Assembly: GCA_910577955.1 (NCBI GenBank) | Contig: CAJTNC010000005.1 | Coordinates: 92,326 to 156,325, forward strand | Direction of reading: 5' to 3' | DNA length: 64,000 nucleotides | Source: an uncultured Lachnospiraceae bacterium | GTDB lineage: Bacteria; Bacillota; Clostridia; Lachnospirales; Lachnospiraceae | Notes under the pieces: model-generated | Databases searched by the model: none | The model's input: only the letters and a program-made list of their open reading frames with translations | Told to the model about the DNA's origin: nothing | Part shown: positions 1-8,029 of the stretch, piece after piece | How positions within the stretch are numbered: position 1 is the first letter of the stretch | How the letters are laid out: every line of letters begins with the position of its first letter | Made by a program: the position numbers and the translations under genes

Positions 1-1
1 T

Positions 2-88
2 CCCATTACATGGACCGTCAGTTCCGTCATTTACCTGTTCTACTATCTGTTTTCCGACTGGGTGCACGGCTTTGAAAAACAAGGCTGA
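2..88 (+). CDS. C-terminal fragment of a membrane protein (possibly MATE-type exporter)
   Basis: The frame is open from the window edge to a TGA at 86-88. It encodes 28 residues with a hydrophobic, aromatic stretch (VIYLFYYLF) and a short polar tail. This resembles the last transmembrane helix of multidrug exporters of the MATE type, but the piece is too short to assign a family. It converges on the kinase gene that follows. A weak GATGC/GCATC hairpin lies just downstream. Confidence 0.35.
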   Translation, partial: PITWTVSSVIYLFYYLFSDWVHGFEKQG

Positions 89-166
89 TCCTTGCACTTT
101 ATCCGATGCGGCTGCATCCTAAATACCGCGCACCCCGCCGTACAGTCCGCTCACAGGCAGTTTCCT

Positions 167-1663
167 TCACTGTCCGCAGACATAGGCGGCCCTCATCTGT
201 TCATACAAAGCATTCATCTTTTTCTGTTTTTCTCTGTATAGCGGCCCCCGCAGCGGATCCGGCGTAAAAATCTCGCTTCTGCTGCCGGCCGATGCCTGCC
301 GCAGCGCCTCGTCATGATCCGGATACATCTTTAAGGCCACTGCAGCAACCGCCCAGGCGCCCAGCGCGGTCTGTTCCGCATTCGCTGCATTGCGGATCAG
401 CTCCTTCTGGCAGACATCCGCCTGCATCCGGTTAAAAGCCGGGAACTTCGTGAGCCCTCCGCCCACATATATCCGCTCTATATTTCCCACGTATCCCTCC
501 AGAATATCCAGATTGTTTTTCACCTCCAGAGCGATCGCTTCAAGCACTGCTCTCGCCATATCGCCCCTTGTTGTCCCGAGGCTTAAATTGGCAAAGCAGC
601 CCGTGGCAGACGCATTCCAATCCGGCGTTCCCCGCCCCTGAAAATAGGGGAGCACCAGACAACCGTTCGCACCGGCGGGACTTTCCTCCACGGCCCTGTT
701 GATCTCCTCAAACGCCTTCTCATCTTCTTCCGCAAATAGAGTTTTTTTCGTCCAGTTATAGAGTGCGGCGCAGGTAAGCATACTGCTCTCCAGCACATAC
801 CTGTCCGGAATCGAATGGGCTCCGCATATCACATTGTTTTTCATTTCTTCCGGCACTTTCTCGCTGTAACCTATCATAAAAGCCCCCGTGCCGGTGGTGA
901 TCTCAAGGCTGCCTGCTCCGGTCACCCCGTGTCCAACCGCTGCACACTGTTGGTCTCCTCCCGCCGAAACAAGGGGAATCCCATCCTGCAATCCCGTCTT
1001 TGCCGCAAACTCCTTTGTCACATACCCGATAACTTCCCCCGGTCCTACCAACTCACAGAGTTTTTCCGCATCCACCTCAAATATGTCCAAAAGACGCTTA
1101 TCCCACTGTCTGGTCCTCACATTCATCAGAAGACTCCTGCTTCCATAGGTGTGGTCGGTGCGGTACTCCCCCGTAATCTCATGGGTGATAAAATCCGCTA
1201 TCGTACAAAATTTATATGTCTTTTGATAGATCTCAGGCTCATGGCGCCTGACCCATGTCATCTTCGTCCCCGAAAATACCGTGTTGATCCTCGCCCCGGT
1301 CAGCTCATGCAGCATGTTCTCCATGGGACGCATCTCCTCCACAATCTCCTGATTGCGCTTATCCTGCCACATGATCGCAGGCCTCAAGGCCATCCCTTCT
1401 TTATTCACCGGAATTATACTGGAACGCTGACTGGTCAGCGCCAGCGCGCTGCAGCTTATTCCCTCTCTCTCACAATACCGGACAGTCTCCTTCCCGATCT
1501 CTACGATCGTTTCCGACCAGTCCAATGCATCCTGTTCGGCCAGAGTCCCCCCTGTAAACCGAACCTGATAGGCGATCTGATGACAGAATATCTGTCTGCC
1601 CTGTCCATCATATAGAACGCCGCGTATGCTGGAAGTTCCCACATCAATCACTAAGATATTCAT
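167..1663 (-). CDS. FGGY-family carbohydrate kinase
   Basis: ATP-dependent sugar kinase of 498 residues, the usual length for xylulokinase, gluconokinase and glycerol kinase relatives. The N-terminus has the phosphate-binding start DVGTSSIRG, and TTGTGAFM and GGGLTKFPAFNRMQADVC mark the C-terminal FGGY domain. The start is set at ATG 1663, seven bases after AGGAG; a longer frame would use an upstream TTG. The substrate cannot be read from the sequence. It stands apart from the sugar operons at 4.5-20.4 kb and differs clearly from the second FGGY kinase at 16694-18277, so it probably acts on a different sugar. Confidence 0.88.
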   Translation of the reverse strand: MNILVIDVGTSSIRGVLYDGQGRQIFCHQIAYQVRFTGGTLAEQDALDWSETIVEIGKETVRYCEREGISCSALALTSQRSSIIPVNKEGMALRPAIMWQDKRNQEIVEEMRPMENMLHELTGARINTVFSGTKMTWVRRHEPEIYQKTYKFCTIADFITHEITGEYRTDHTYGSRSLLMNVRTRQWDKRLLDIFEVDAEKLCELVGPGEVIGYVTKEFAAKTGLQDGIPLVSAGGDQQCAAVGHGVTGAGSLEITTGTGAFMIGYSEKVPEEMKNNVICGAHSIPDRYVLESSMLTCAALYNWTKKTLFAEEDEKAFEEINRAVEESPAGANGCLVLPYFQGRGTPDWNASATGCFANLSLGTTRGDMARAVLEAIALEVKNNLDILEGYVGNIERIYVGGGLTKFPAFNRMQADVCQKELIRNAANAEQTALGAWAVAAVALKMYPDHDEALRQASAGSRSEIFTPDPLRGPLYREKQKKMNALYEQMRAAYVCGQ

Positions 1664-1816
1664 TCCGATTCTCCTCTTCTTTGCCAATCAATTACCACCG
1701 CCTGCCGCCGTAATTATCATAGCACAGCCCGGTATTGTTGGCACTATCTTTTCAATTATTTTTTCATTTTTTCTCCTCTTTCTATCCGATTATCGGTTGT
1801 TGATTTCACGTTCACA

Positions 1817-1943
1817 ATGACAGACAGTCATACGAAATACATGGCCGGAATATGAACAGTTAAATATTCCGTTAAGATGCCGTTGCTTTTTGTATACACT
1901 TTTGATAAAATATCAAGTCAGCAGGAAAGCATATGACCGTCAT
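1817..1943. promoter_or_regulatory. Promoter with two ATGAC/GTCAT palindromes
   Basis: The 331-base gap between the divergent kinase and BMP-like genes holds a sigma-A-like promoter for the plus strand: TTGCTT at 1883-1888, 17 bases, then TAAAAT at 1906-1911. Two related palindromes flank it: ATGAC-N5-GTCAT at 1817-1831 and ATGAC-C-GTCAT at 1933-1943. A regulator could bind these, but the spacers differ in length, so this is a suggestion. A good Shine-Dalgarno, AGGAGG, precedes the start at 1995. Confidence 0.5.
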
Positions 1944-1994
1944 AAATATTTTTTGCCATAATCAGGCAGAAAATATACTATCAGGAGGTTTATC

Positions 1995-3914
1995 ATGTCA
2001 ATTACCGATTATTCAGCTGCGCTGAAAAAGGGAAAACGAAACTATCAGCTGGCCCTAGCGAAGGGCGCCTATCCATATCTGCCGGCTTTAGACGATATTT
2101 TATCCTACACAGAGGTAGCCGCATCGATCAATCTCGGATTGATGGATATTCCGTTATCCAAGATAGTCGGCACAAAGACCGCCGGCAGAACCAATGCTTT
2201 TTCCGGCAACTTCATGCCCCTCTTATCAGAAAAATCCGAGTTTGCCACAAAATGGTCCTCTCTCTATAATCATCAAATCGATGACGGCATCAGAGATCCC
2301 ATTGTGGCCTATGAATTTATGCACCGTTTTTATGTGCAGGAGGGAAACAAGCGGGTCAGCGTCATGAAATTTCTGGATGCTTACAGCATTCCCGGCACGG
2401 TGACAAGAATCATTCCGAAAAAGACCGACGCCAAAGAAATCTGCCTCTACTATGAATTCATGGATTTTTACGAGGTATCCGGATCCTACGATGTCTGGTT
2501 CAGCAAAGACGGCAGCTATAAAAAATTGATCAAACTGATGGGCAAAAGTCCGGAAGATATCTGGACAAAGGAAGAACGCTCCGCATTCCATGCGGCCTGC
2601 GAAAAATTCGGAAAAGCGTATCAGGCGGCTTTCTCGGAAAAAATAAAGCTTTCCGCCTCCGACGCGCTTTTACTGTATATGGAAGTATACGGTTACGACA
2701 AACTCAAAGCTCAGGCTTTGACCGAACTGCGGGATTCTCTTATCAAAGCACAGAAAGAACTGCAGCTTGTGGAGAAAGGCAGTCAGGTGACGCTGGTAAA
2801 AGATCCGGAATCGGCAAAATCCTCCATTTTAGGTAAGATCCTTCCGACCACTCCGGCTCCGGAGGATTTAAAGATCGCATTCCTCTACCACAAGACTCCC
2901 GAAACTTCCAGCTGGGCCTACACCCACGAACTGGGAAGACTTCACTTAGAGCAGGCTTTCGACGGGAAACTCAAGACCGTTGCCATCCCGGAAATCAATA
3001 CGGAAAATCAGATGAAAGACGCCGTAGACAACGCTGTGGCCGCAGGGTGCAATGTGATCTTTGCCACCGCCGCCCAGATGGTAAACCAGTGCGTGCGCTC
3101 CGCCATCCAATATCCGAAAGTAAAGTTTTTTAACTGTTCCGTAAAAGTCCCATACTCCTCTGTGCATACCTACTATGCCAGAATGTACGAGGCGAAATTT
3201 TTGATCGGCGCTATCGCCGCCGCCGTCTCCCACACGGACAAACTGGGCTATTTGGCTGATTACCCGATTTATGCTTCTCTCGCAAATATCAACGCTTTTG
3301 CACTGGGCGCCCGGATGATCAACCCCTACGTGGAAGTGCATCTGGACTGGTCAAAGTTAAAAAAGCAAGACGGCAGGGAAAGACTGCGTCAGGATGGAAT
3401 GCTCTTTATGTCCGACGACGACATGATCACCCCCAGCCACCCTACCAGAGAATACGGTTTATATTTAAAAAATGAGAATGGTGAACTGGAAAACCTCGCC
3501 ACGCCGATCTGGCACTGGGGCAAATTTTATGAGCGCATTGTCAGAAATATCTGCAACGGCTCAAGCGAGGCAAACACCTCCAAAAAAGAAACCGCCATCA
3601 ACTACTGGTGGGGCATGTCCGCGGACGTGGTCGATGTGATTTGCTCTAAAAAAATGCCTCACGGCACCCACAGACTGGTAAACTTCCTAAAAAGTTCCAT
3701 CTGCGCCGGCAGCTTCAATCCTTTCGACGGTCTGATCTACTCTCAGGACGGTATCGTCCGCTGTAAGGAGGGAGAATCGCTGCAGCCTGAAGATATCCTG
3801 TCCATGAACTGGCTGGCGGAAAATGTGGTGGGGAGCATCCCCGCGTTTGAGGAACTCACTGAAGAGGCAAAGCTGTTGTCCAATTTTCAGGGGATATATA
3901 AAACAGAGGAATAA
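1995..3914 (+). CDS. Cytosolic BMP-family ligand-binding protein with N-terminal ParB-like domain
   Basis: A protein of 639 residues with two parts. Residues about 50-150 resemble a ParB/sulfiredoxin-like fold (DPIVAYEF, then YVQEGNKRVSV). Residues about 290-560 look like the periplasmic-binding BMP domain of nucleoside and simple-sugar ABC systems (IAFLYHKTPETSSWAY, GCNVIFATAAQMV, IGAIAAAVSHTDKLGYL). There is no signal peptide or lipobox, so it should stay in the cytosol, unlike ordinary BMP lipoproteins. It is followed by a phosphoesterase 16 bases later, probably in one transcript. A likely role is a ligand-sensing regulator or enzyme; the reaction is unknown. Confidence 0.7.
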   Translation: MSITDYSAALKKGKRNYQLALAKGAYPYLPALDDILSYTEVAASINLGLMDIPLSKIVGTKTAGRTNAFSGNFMPLLSEKSEFATKWSSLYNHQIDDGIRDPIVAYEFMHRFYVQEGNKRVSVMKFLDAYSIPGTVTRIIPKKTDAKEICLYYEFMDFYEVSGSYDVWFSKDGSYKKLIKLMGKSPEDIWTKEERSAFHAACEKFGKAYQAAFSEKIKLSASDALLLYMEVYGYDKLKAQALTELRDSLIKAQKELQLVEKGSQVTLVKDPESAKSSILGKILPTTPAPEDLKIAFLYHKTPETSSWAYTHELGRLHLEQAFDGKLKTVAIPEINTENQMKDAVDNAVAAGCNVIFATAAQMVNQCVRSAIQYPKVKFFNCSVKVPYSSVHTYYARMYEAKFLIGAIAAAVSHTDKLGYLADYPIYASLANINAFALGARMINPYVEVHLDWSKLKKQDGRERLRQDGMLFMSDDDMITPSHPTREYGLYLKNENGELENLATPIWHWGKFYERIVRNICNGSSEANTSKKETAINYWWGMSADVVDVICSKKMPHGTHRLVNFLKSSICAGSFNPFDGLIYSQDGIVRCKEGESLQPEDILSMNWLAENVVGSIPAFEELTEEAKLLSNFQGIYKTEE

Positions 3915-3930
3915 ACCGGCAAAGAGTATA

Positions 3931-4572
3931 ATGATGAAACAGACAGATAACAAAAAAGATGTTTTGAAAATTATGGTGTTCGCAGATCACAAATCCAGAC
4001 TTCTCTATGACTATTATGATCCGGAACGAATGAAAGATATCGACCTCATTATTTCCTGCGGCGATCTGCCGCAGGAATATCTGAGTTTCTTTGTGACTCT
4101 CTGCAATGTCCCTCTTCTCTATGTGAAGGGAAACCACGACAAAGATTTCGATGCAAAGCCACCCGAAGGCTGCATCTGTATTGAAGACGATATCTATGTC
4201 TACAAAGGCATCCGCATTCTCGGGCTTGGCGGTTCCATGCAGTATATCCCCGGCGCGCCGGGACAATATACGGAATGGCAGATGCGCCGCAGAATCAAAA
4301 AACTTTTCCTCAAACTGTGGAGGCATAAAGGGTTTGACATCCTTGTCACCCATGCCCCCGCCTATCAGGTGAACGATCTGCCCGATCTGCCTCACAGAGG
4401 TTTTGCAGCTTTCCTGCCGCTGCTTGACAAATACAGACCCAGATTCTTCCTCCACGGCCATGTCCACGCCAACTATGCCAGAGGCTTTAAACGCACGGAC
4501 ACCTACGGAGAGACTACGGTTGTCAATGCCTATGAATTTTATGTGGTGGAGTATCCGCTGGGTCGTCAGTAA
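3931..4572 (+). CDS. Calcineurin-like metallophosphoesterase
   Basis: A small hydrolase of 213 residues, starting at ATG 3931 after a weak AAAGAG site. Metal-site motifs run in the usual order: an Asp near the start (FADHKS), CGD (SCGDLP), GNHD (VKGNHDKD), a THAP motif and HGHVH near the C-terminus. Motif I lacks the usual His two residues after Asp, which is a subfamily trait or altered metal chemistry. It probably acts on a phosphodiester or nucleotide in the cytosol. It is 16 bases behind the BMP/ParB-like gene, so both are likely co-expressed. A coding frame continues upstream over the end of the previous gene, but no ribosome site supports that longer start. Confidence 0.85.
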   Translation: MMKQTDNKKDVLKIMVFADHKSRLLYDYYDPERMKDIDLIISCGDLPQEYLSFFVTLCNVPLLYVKGNHDKDFDAKPPEGCICIEDDIYVYKGIRILGLGGSMQYIPGAPGQYTEWQMRRRIKKLFLKLWRHKGFDILVTHAPAYQVNDLPDLPHRGFAAFLPLLDKYRPRFFLHGHVHANYARGFKRTDTYGETTVVNAYEFYVVEYPLGRQ

Positions 4573-5918
4573 ATAACCCCTGTTCCGATGGATTCCGCCT
4601 CCGCCTCCAGACTCACCATCTCGTCTCTCAGCCTGATGTTGACCGGAATATTTTCTTTGCTTCTGTTTAACAGCACTACCGCTATCGTACCGTCCGGATT
4701 TGAAAACGCTGTCGCCTCCAATTTATCAGAATAATTAGTCATACCAATCCGAACTGCGCCTGCCCTGATAAAATGAGCAAAATGCCACAAATAATCCGCT
4801 GTGCTTTTTCTGATCAGCTCTCTTCTTTTTGTATCGTACAAAAAAGGCGCATCGCAGTAGTTTTCCACATGATTCGGTCCCCCGGCTTCATCCAACACAA
4901 TATTCCAGTCATAAAATCCGGTCATTCCGTGATTCATGTTTCCAATCATATCATGGGCATATTTCTGGGCATTTTTCAAATGATCTTCAGCGGAAAATTT
5001 GCAGTATTCAATGCATGCTTCCGAAAGGATCAGCTTTTTGTCCGGAAATTTATCGTGTATCATGGACAGCGCCTCAAAGTGATCCCCGCTGTACCAGTGG
5101 AATGCGATGCCGGACACCATCGGATCCGTGATCTCATCAATGATCTCACAGGCACGTTCAAAAGCCCGCTCCTTATTATGATCCCAGATAAAGATCTCCA
5201 GATCGGAAAGACCGTTCTTTTGCAAGGCCGGCCACAGATAGTCCCGCAGAAACTCCTTTTCCTGCGCTCCGGTGAAGGTACAGGAATCCCATTCCTGCAC
5301 CGCATGGGGTTCATTCTGCAGACTGATTCGTTTTACCTGATATCCTCTGTCTCTGTACTCCCTGATATATCTGCAGATATAATCCGCCCACGCTCTCCTG
5401 TACTCAGGCTTTAACTCTCCTCCGCAATTTCTGTCCCCGTTGGTCTTCATATAGGCAGGAGGACTCCAAGGTGTCAACATAATCTCCAGCTTTTCACCGT
5501 AAACTTTTTGGGCATCCTCCAGCAGCGGAAATATATGTTTCTCCACCCTCTCAAGCTGAAAGCTCTCAAAGGTCCTGTCTTCTTTTACCCCTGCCGCCTC
5601 ATAATGCCCAAGAGAAAAATCACAACTGTCAATGGGAATCCGCACCATGCGGTAATTCATGTTTCCCTTGCCGAAATATGCGCGCAGCACTTCTTCCTGC
5701 TGCGAAGCATTCATCTGCTGATAAATATAACCTGCCGACTCTGTCAGCGCCCCGCCAAACCCTTCAAAAACCTGATAGGTTACAGAGGGATAGAGATTTA
5801 ACAGATGATTCTCCTCACCGCCATCCGGCACAAATATCAGTTCCTTTTCATTGAAGCATTTCTCCAGTCCTGCGTACACCGTACTGACATACTTCATATT
5901 TTTGCAGCTTTTCTCCAT
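4566..5918 (-). CDS. GH30 glycoside hydrolase, second of a tandem pair
   Basis: A 450-residue glucosylceramidase-like glycosidase. The core runs from the EGFGGALTES strand through PWSPPAYMKTN. The general acid/base is Glu203 in LQNEPHA and the nucleophile is Glu300 in LSEACIEY; HWYSGDHFEAL supplies active-site residues. There is no signal peptide, so it should act on imported oligosaccharides or glycosides. The ATG at 5918 follows AGGAGG. The gene is the last of the ABC-YesMN-GH30 operon, 14 bases behind its paralogue, and its 3' end overlaps the convergent phosphoesterase by a few bases. The exact substrate (beta-glucosyl, beta-xylosyl or other) is not determined by the motifs. Confidence 0.9.
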   Translation of the reverse strand: MEKSCKNMKYVSTVYAGLEKCFNEKELIFVPDGGEENHLLNLYPSVTYQVFEGFGGALTESAGYIYQQMNASQQEEVLRAYFGKGNMNYRMVRIPIDSCDFSLGHYEAAGVKEDRTFESFQLERVEKHIFPLLEDAQKVYGEKLEIMLTPWSPPAYMKTNGDRNCGGELKPEYRRAWADYICRYIREYRDRGYQVKRISLQNEPHAVQEWDSCTFTGAQEKEFLRDYLWPALQKNGLSDLEIFIWDHNKERAFERACEIIDEITDPMVSGIAFHWYSGDHFEALSMIHDKFPDKKLILSEACIEYCKFSAEDHLKNAQKYAHDMIGNMNHGMTGFYDWNIVLDEAGGPNHVENYCDAPFLYDTKRRELIRKSTADYLWHFAHFIRAGAVRIGMTNYSDKLEATAFSNPDGTIAVVLLNRSKENIPVNIRLRDEMVSLEAEAESIGTGVIY

Positions 5919-5932
5919 ATGTAAACTCCCTC

Positions 5933-7270
5933 CTATTCGATCCATACTGTCATGATTGCATCTCCGTCAATCCTCACAGACAAAATTTCTCCTCTCAGCC
6001 GCAGAAAAACCGGCAGGTCTTTCTCCGTTCTGTTCATAAGCACAACCGCAATCTTTTTGTCCGGACGCAAGAATGCCGTGACATCCAGTTTGTCCGTATA
6101 TCTGCTGAAACCGATGCGGACGCTTCCCGGCACAATGGCACGACTGAAATGTCCTATATAATAGTAGGACAATTTTTTCTCCATTCTGTCTGCTTTCTCA
6201 TCATACATGACCGGTGCATCCACGAAATTATCCACATGGTTCGGTCCGCCTTTGCTGTCTAAAAGCATGCACCAGTCTATAAACGCGCAGGCGCCGTTAT
6301 TTAAGTCTCCCGCTATATCATGTCCGTACATTCTGGCGTCCGCAAGCTGATCCTTCTGCGTGAACTTGCTGTATTCCACACATCCCTCGGAAAACAACGG
6401 CTTTTTATCCGGATATCTCTCATGAGCCAGACTCAATGCCTCAAAATGATCCCCTGAATACCAGTGGAATGCAATTCCCGTAATCATGCTATTTGTTTCT
6501 TCGTCTATTGTCTCCAGTGCGCGCTCTAAAAGCCTCTCCTTATTGTGATCCCAAATAAAGATCTCCAGATCCGCAAGACCATGCCGCTCCAGCGCCGGAT
6601 ACAGATAATCCCTCAAAAACAGCTTCTCTTCAGCAGCTGTATAGACACAGGAGTCCCATATCTGCACAGCTGCCGGTTCGTTCTGAATACTCATTCTCTT
6701 TACCGCAACTCCTCTATCACGATAAGCTTTTACAAAACGGCAAAGATATTCGGCCCACATGCTCCTGTACTCTTCCTTTAATTTTCCGCCGTGATTCTTT
6801 TCTCCGTTTGTCTTCATAAAAGCCGGAGGACTCCATGGGCTCAACATTACTTCAACCGGCGTATCAACCATCTTCTGCACTGCCTCCCAGAAGGGCAGGA
6901 TATATCTTTCATCCCGCTCAAGAGAGAAGCTTATCATGTCTTCGTCCTGTTCGTCATCCATGGCCGAAAAATTGCCGAGGCAGGCATCACAGCTGTCAAT
7001 GGCCATCCTTGCCTGACTATAGCCAAGTCCTTCCTGTCCGAAATATGCCTGAAGCAATTCCCTTTTTGTTTTCTCTGACATAGTATGCCATGTATAGGCC
7101 GCCGCCTCCGTCATGGAACCGCCGAATCCTTCAAACACCTGATAACGAAAATCCGGATACAGATTTACCGCCTGATTTTCCTGTCCCATGTCCGGACAAG
7201 AAGCACCTTCCCCTTCTGTGTGCCGGATTTTCTTATCTCTGTACGAAGTCTGTAACCATCGATATTTCAT
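5933..7270 (-). CDS. GH30 glycoside hydrolase, first of a tandem pair
   Basis: A paralogue of 445 residues with the same architecture: EGFGGSMTEA, PWSPPAFMKTN, acid/base Glu198 in IQNEPAA and nucleophile Glu295 in FSEGCVEY. It lacks a signal peptide. It begins 13 bases after the response regulator gene with AGGAG in front of ATG 7270. The two copies share catalytic motifs but differ in many surface residues, which suggests an old duplication with divided specificities rather than a recent copy. The location behind a sugar ABC importer suggests it cleaves imported glycosides. Confidence 0.9.
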   Translation of the reverse strand: MKYRWLQTSYRDKKIRHTEGEGASCPDMGQENQAVNLYPDFRYQVFEGFGGSMTEAAAYTWHTMSEKTKRELLQAYFGQEGLGYSQARMAIDSCDACLGNFSAMDDEQDEDMISFSLERDERYILPFWEAVQKMVDTPVEVMLSPWSPPAFMKTNGEKNHGGKLKEEYRSMWAEYLCRFVKAYRDRGVAVKRMSIQNEPAAVQIWDSCVYTAAEEKLFLRDYLYPALERHGLADLEIFIWDHNKERLLERALETIDEETNSMITGIAFHWYSGDHFEALSLAHERYPDKKPLFSEGCVEYSKFTQKDQLADARMYGHDIAGDLNNGACAFIDWCMLLDSKGGPNHVDNFVDAPVMYDEKADRMEKKLSYYYIGHFSRAIVPGSVRIGFSRYTDKLDVTAFLRPDKKIAVVLMNRTEKDLPVFLRLRGEILSVRIDGDAIMTVWIE

Positions 7271-7283
7271 ACCCTATCTCCTC

Positions 7284-8027
7284 TTATTTTTCCCCGTTAA
7301 ACAGTGCTGCTCTGTACTCCGTCGGACTTTGCCCGGTTACCTTCTTAAAAACCTTGGAAAAATATTTTTCATCCCGGAATCCGACTTTGAAAGCGATCTC
7401 ATATATTTTCATTCTGCTGTCATGCATATAATCACAGGCATACTCAATCCTTGTGCGATTCAGATAATCCACAAAACTGCACCCAAGATTCTGCGTAAAC
7501 AGCGTGGATAAATAGGCGTTGGATACCCCCACATGTTCCGCCGCCATGGACAAATTCAAATCTTCCGGCAAATGTTTTTTGATATAATCCGTCGCCTGTT
7601 CTACAATTGCATTTTTGCCGGATAACGCATGCCTTTTCTGCTTCAGAGAGGGTTCCGCAACCGCCTCCAACTTTTCCAGAATCTCCGTCGACCTGCAGGG
7701 TTTTAGGAGATAATCCACTGCCCCCTGCCTGAGCGCCTCCCTGACATACTCAAAGTTCTCATAACCTGAAAGCAGAATCGTCTTTGGACAGACACCGGCC
7801 GCATTTGCTTCTCTCATAATCTCCAGCCCGTTTTTCACAGGCATCTGCACATCAAGGAGCATCACATCAGGATGATACTGATAGATCATATCAAGGGCTT
7901 CCTGACCGTTGCGTGCACAGTAAATATCTTTAAAAACGCCGCTTTTCTTTTGTATATAGTTTTTTATCCCATTTAAAATATGCTCTTCATCGTCCGCCAA
8001 CAGCAGACTGAACTTTCTCTCCTCCAT
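7284..8027 (-). CDS. YesN-type response regulator, AraC family output
   Basis: 247 residues. The N-terminal receiver has the acidic pair (LLADDEEH), the phospho-Asp in VMLLDVQMP and the Lys in LLKPCR. The C-terminus is a two-HTH AraC domain ending with VGFRDEKYFSKVFKKVTGQSPTEYR. It pairs with the YesM kinase whose gene ends two bases before it. Such pairs sense extracellular sugars and switch on adjacent importer and hydrolase genes, which fits the ABC permeases upstream and the GH30 genes downstream. Confidence 0.93.
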   Translation of the reverse strand: MEERKFSLLLADDEEHILNGIKNYIQKKSGVFKDIYCARNGQEALDMIYQYHPDVMLLDVQMPVKNGLEIMREANAAGVCPKTILLSGYENFEYVREALRQGAVDYLLKPCRSTEILEKLEAVAEPSLKQKRHALSGKNAIVEQATDYIKKHLPEDLNLSMAAEHVGVSNAYLSTLFTQNLGCSFVDYLNRTRIEYACDYMHDSRMKIYEIAFKVGFRDEKYFSKVFKKVTGQSPTEYRAALFNGEK

Positions 8028-8029
8028 CT

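Noticed and set aside
815..1615. A 266-residue plus-strand frame across the FGGY kinase gene
   Set aside because: It is antisense to a clear kinase, lacks a ribosome site and has a composition typical of a shadow frame.
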